A DNA stretch of 64,000 nt from an uncultured bacterium (lineage in GTDB: Bacteria; Bacillota; Bacilli; Lactobacillales; Lactobacillaceae). Position numbers and translations under genes: made by a program. Of this stretch, positions 61,868-64,000 are shown piece after piece (the stretch's first letter is position 1; every line of letters starts with the position of its first letter). The notes under the pieces were generated by a model. That model searched no databases, was not told where the DNA came from, and saw only the letters and a list, made by a program, of their open reading frames with translations. The stretch lies in NCBI GenBank assembly GCA_905214235.1, contig CAJMLF010000004.1, positions 25,752 to 89,751 of the forward strand, written 5' to 3'.

Positions 61868-63349
61868 ATGAAAAAATATGAATCAAAAGAAGAGGTACAT
61901 AACCTGGCTAGAAAAATAATCAATGTACCTTTTGGTGAACTTGCTGATAAGTATGGCATTAACTTAAAAAATACCAAAAATAGTATTGGAGATTTATTTG
62001 AAGCTTATTTTGGAAAAGAAAAAGATTCGGCTAGTGAACCTGACTTAGGAGTAGCAGAGCTAAAGGCTACGCCATATAAGAAATTAAAAAGAGGAAGTAA
62101 ATATAGCGCTAAAGAAAGACTGGTGCTTAATATAATTAATTACGATGAGTTAGTTAATGAGACATTTGAAGACAGCCATTTTTTGCACAAGAATAAAGTT
62201 ATTGAATTAGCATTCTATGAATACTTTAAGAATAAGCCTCGTGATAAATGGTTTTTTAGTAATGTTGCGTTATTTGAAATGAGTAAGAATCCTGTTGATT
62301 ATAAAATCATTAAGCATGATTGGGAAGTGATTTATAATTATGTTAATGAAGGTAAAGCTGATAAATTAAGTGAAAGTTTAACAAACTACTTATCAGCGTG
62401 CACAAAAGGAAAAAATAAAAAGAGTACTCGTCCACAACCTCATTCTAATATTCCCGCAAAGCAGCGTGCTTTCTCTTTTAAGACAGGGTATATGACGCAA
62501 ATCCTGCGCAAGAATATCCTTGGTGATGAAGATAACGATGCCATCATAAAAAATCCTATTGAAATAAAAAATAAAAGTCTACGCGAGCTAATAATTGAAA
62601 GATTTGAACCATATATTGGTAAGGACGTTATTAGTATAGCTAATGAATTAGGGATTCAGCTTAAAACTGGTGAGAAGTTTTCTAAGAACTTAAATAATAT
62701 GGTTGCGCGTCGCATGCTTGGCTTGAGTAAGGGGAATAAATTAGATAATATTTCTGAACTGGATAAAGGTTCATTTATTATGAAAACGATTCAATTTAAT
62801 GCCCGGGGAATTAATAAGGAAAGTATGTCTTTTCCAAAATTTAATTATCAGGATTTAGTCTCACAAACCTGGGAAAATAAAGATGGGGAGCCTAAAGCAG
62901 AATTAAATATTATGTTTCGCGAATCAACTTTTATATTTTTAGTCTTCCAATATAATGAAAAGGGTTTTAATATTTTTAAAGGTGTAAAATTCTTTCAAGT
63001 CCCTGAAAGGGATATCGAGGGGCCTATCAAGCACGTATGGGAAGATACGGTAAGAAAGCTCAAAGAAGGTGTCAAATTAACATATCATGCTAATCGTCAA
63101 TCTGTAAGCAATAATTTAACATCATTGAGTGATAACGCTATTATTCATGTACGACCGCATGCAAAAAAATCTAGTTATATTAATAATAGCTCTTCTAATA
63201 AACTTCCTGTTCAAGCTAGATGGACAAATTGGAATGAAGCAAGGGTCACTAATAAGTACCCATTAAAAGTTGAGTATATGACTACAAGTAGTTTTTGGCT
63301 TAATAATTCGTATATTCGGCAGGCGGTAAAAAGCTTAATTACTAAATAG
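61868..63349 (+). CDS. Sau3AI-like type II restriction endonuclease (GATC)
   Basis: A 493-residue protein matching remembered Sau3AI along its whole length: SIGDLFEAYFGK, ELKATPYKKLK, KERLVLNIINYDELVNE, KQRAFSFKTGYMTQILRK, FNARGINKESMSF and IFKGVKFFQVPERDIEGP. The N-terminal MutH-like domain has the catalytic set Asp59, Glu64, Lys66 (PDLGVAELKATP). Family members cut before GATC. GGGAG precedes the ATG. AT-rich codon usage agrees with the methyltransferase and differs from the core genes. Confidence 0.9.
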   Translation: MKKYESKEEVHNLARKIINVPFGELADKYGINLKNTKNSIGDLFEAYFGKEKDSASEPDLGVAELKATPYKKLKRGSKYSAKERLVLNIINYDELVNETFEDSHFLHKNKVIELAFYEYFKNKPRDKWFFSNVALFEMSKNPVDYKIIKHDWEVIYNYVNEGKADKLSESLTNYLSACTKGKNKKSTRPQPHSNIPAKQRAFSFKTGYMTQILRKNILGDEDNDAIIKNPIEIKNKSLRELIIERFEPYIGKDVISIANELGIQLKTGEKFSKNLNNMVARRMLGLSKGNKLDNISELDKGSFIMKTIQFNARGINKESMSFPKFNYQDLVSQTWENKDGEPKAELNIMFRESTFIFLVFQYNEKGFNIFKGVKFFQVPERDIEGPIKHVWEDTVRKLKEGVKLTYHANRQSVSNNLTSLSDNAIIHVRPHAKKSSYINNSSSNKLPVQARWTNWNEARVTNKYPLKVEYMTTSSFWLNNSYIRQAVKSLITK

Positions 63350-63416
63350 CTAAAAGGCATTATATTGCTTTTTTGCAATTTTGATGAAGCTAATTAGAGA
63401 TAAAAATTAAAGAAAA

Positions 63417-63473
63417 AATAGTCTAGATTTAGTTTGTAGTAATTTTGTTACCTTAAATTAAATCTAGACTATT
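63417..63473. terminator. Terminator between endonuclease gene and right-edge gene
   Basis: A perfect 15-bp inverted repeat from AATAGTCTAGATTTA, 27-nt loop, flanked by A-rich and T-rich tracts, between convergent genes. Confidence 0.75.
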
Positions 63474-63495
63474 TAATTGTTCAATCATCATATTT

Positions 63496-63999
63496 TTAAT
63501 TATTTATTAATTTATATACGTTTGTAACATTTTCTATTGAAATATAAGGTGCATGAAATTGAGCGATACCGCTAGGCAAGACTGATGGTTCATAAGTACC
63601 ATTAACTAAATTTTGTTCAATTTTATTCAATCTTTCCGCGGTGTATGGCCCCATCGGAAAGACAGGAGGTAATAGGGCTTGATAATCATTTATATCAATA
63701 GGAACTGGATTGAAAAGCCCATCTTCATAATCAAGCTCTAATAGATAAGGTTCATTATCAGAAATATCTCTCGTAATATAATTCCATAATGATTCAATAG
63801 AAGAGATACGCTCATTGATTAAATTAAAGAAAGTATCCTTATCAGGAATCATGCTTGGCTTTCCATCTAAAATAGCTCCAAAGCAAAAAACTAATCCTTC
63901 ATACGGACAGCCGTCAAAGTCAAACATTGCTGATAAATTTTTATTTGGCAGATTGTAAAATTTAAGTTGAACATTTAAGTGGACAGAAAAACCCATCAA
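63496..63999 (-). CDS. Unidentified protein at the window edge, possibly partial
   Basis: The frame stays open to the edge for about 167 codons. The first in-window ATG is at 63996, but the true start may lie outside. The protein is acidic with several aromatic residues, has no membrane segment or recognised motif, and contains PPVFPMGPYTAERLNKIEQN, where a proline-rich turn precedes a helix. It is AT-rich like the neighbouring R-M genes and may belong to the same acquired segment. Confidence 0.55.
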   Translation of the reverse strand: MMGFSVHLNVQLKFYNLPNKNLSAMFDFDGCPYEGLVFCFGAILDGKPSMIPDKDTFFNLINERISSIESLWNYITRDISDNEPYLLELDYEDGLFNPVPIDINDYQALLPPVFPMGPYTAERLNKIEQNLVNGTYEPSVLPSGIAQFHAPYISIENVTNVYKLINN

Positions 64000-64000
64000 G

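Noticed and set aside
1-64000. CRISPR array, insertion sequence or prophage
   Set aside because: No regularly spaced direct repeats, transposase, integrase or phage structural gene was found on either strand.

Overview
The window is a 64 kb chromosomal segment carrying the replication origin of a low-GC Gram-positive bacterium, most likely a heterofermentative lactobacillus of the Limosilactobacillus (reuteri/fermentum) group. This rests on the core order rpmH-oriC-dnaA-dnaN-yaaA-recF-gyrB-gyrA-rpsF-ssb-rpsR, on rplI-dnaB and walRKHIJ-htrA-rlmH to the right, on a Lys-type MurE, on an LPXTG surface protein, and on a DhaT-type 1,3-propanediol dehydrogenase, a trait common in reuteri-group species. 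The species call is inference. Core genes are fairly GC-rich; a few loci (the surface protein, the restriction-modification locus and the right edge) are clearly AT-richer. Genes left of oriC (about 15.2-15.7 kb) run mostly on the minus strand and genes to the right mostly on the plus strand, as expected for two diverging replichores.

Left arm (1-15.2 kb, minus strand): an alpha/beta hydrolase with a PTS EIIC-like permease; murE-lepB; asnB; mnmE-mnmG; jag/khpB; then yidC-rnpA-rpmH. Between jag and yidC sits an extra pair: a plus-strand class I GATase-like gamma-glutamyl hydrolase converging on a minus-strand glutamate-cysteine ligase.

Origin and right arm (15.2-38.8 kb): oriC DnaA boxes, dnaA to gyrA, the rpsF-ssb-rpsR ribosomal/SSB operon, and a zinc-ribbon membrane protein. 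Next come a one-piece response regulator-histidine kinase fusion, a divergent 974-residue SEC10/PgrA-type LPXTG protein, an MFS exporter, gdpP-rplI-dnaB, and a second MFS transporter with a small CxxC protein.

Accessory metabolism and regulation (38.8-49.6 kb): a Zn alcohol dehydrogenase with lactaldehyde dehydrogenase; a TcyP-like cystine symporter preceded by an unannotated 36-codon leader peptide with the residues CCACC and a transcription terminator; a PPK2-type kinase; two identical tRNA-Lys(CTT) genes; a MarR regulator with an ABC exporter; two aldo/keto reductases with an HxlR regulator.

Right end (49.7-64 kb): the walRK-yycH-yycI-walJ-htrA operon, a PgpA-like protein, a dense DnaA-box cluster immediately upstream of rlmH, an NADPH-FMN reductase, dhaT, an AT-rich divergent Sau3AI-like restriction-modification pair, and an unidentified protein running to the edge.

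The most interesting items are the cysteine-codon leader/attenuator before tcyP, the DnaA-box cluster about 42 kb from dnaA, the fused RR-HK gene, and a palindrome ATTTCCYRGGAAAT that recurs in the window, twice fused to a stop codon.
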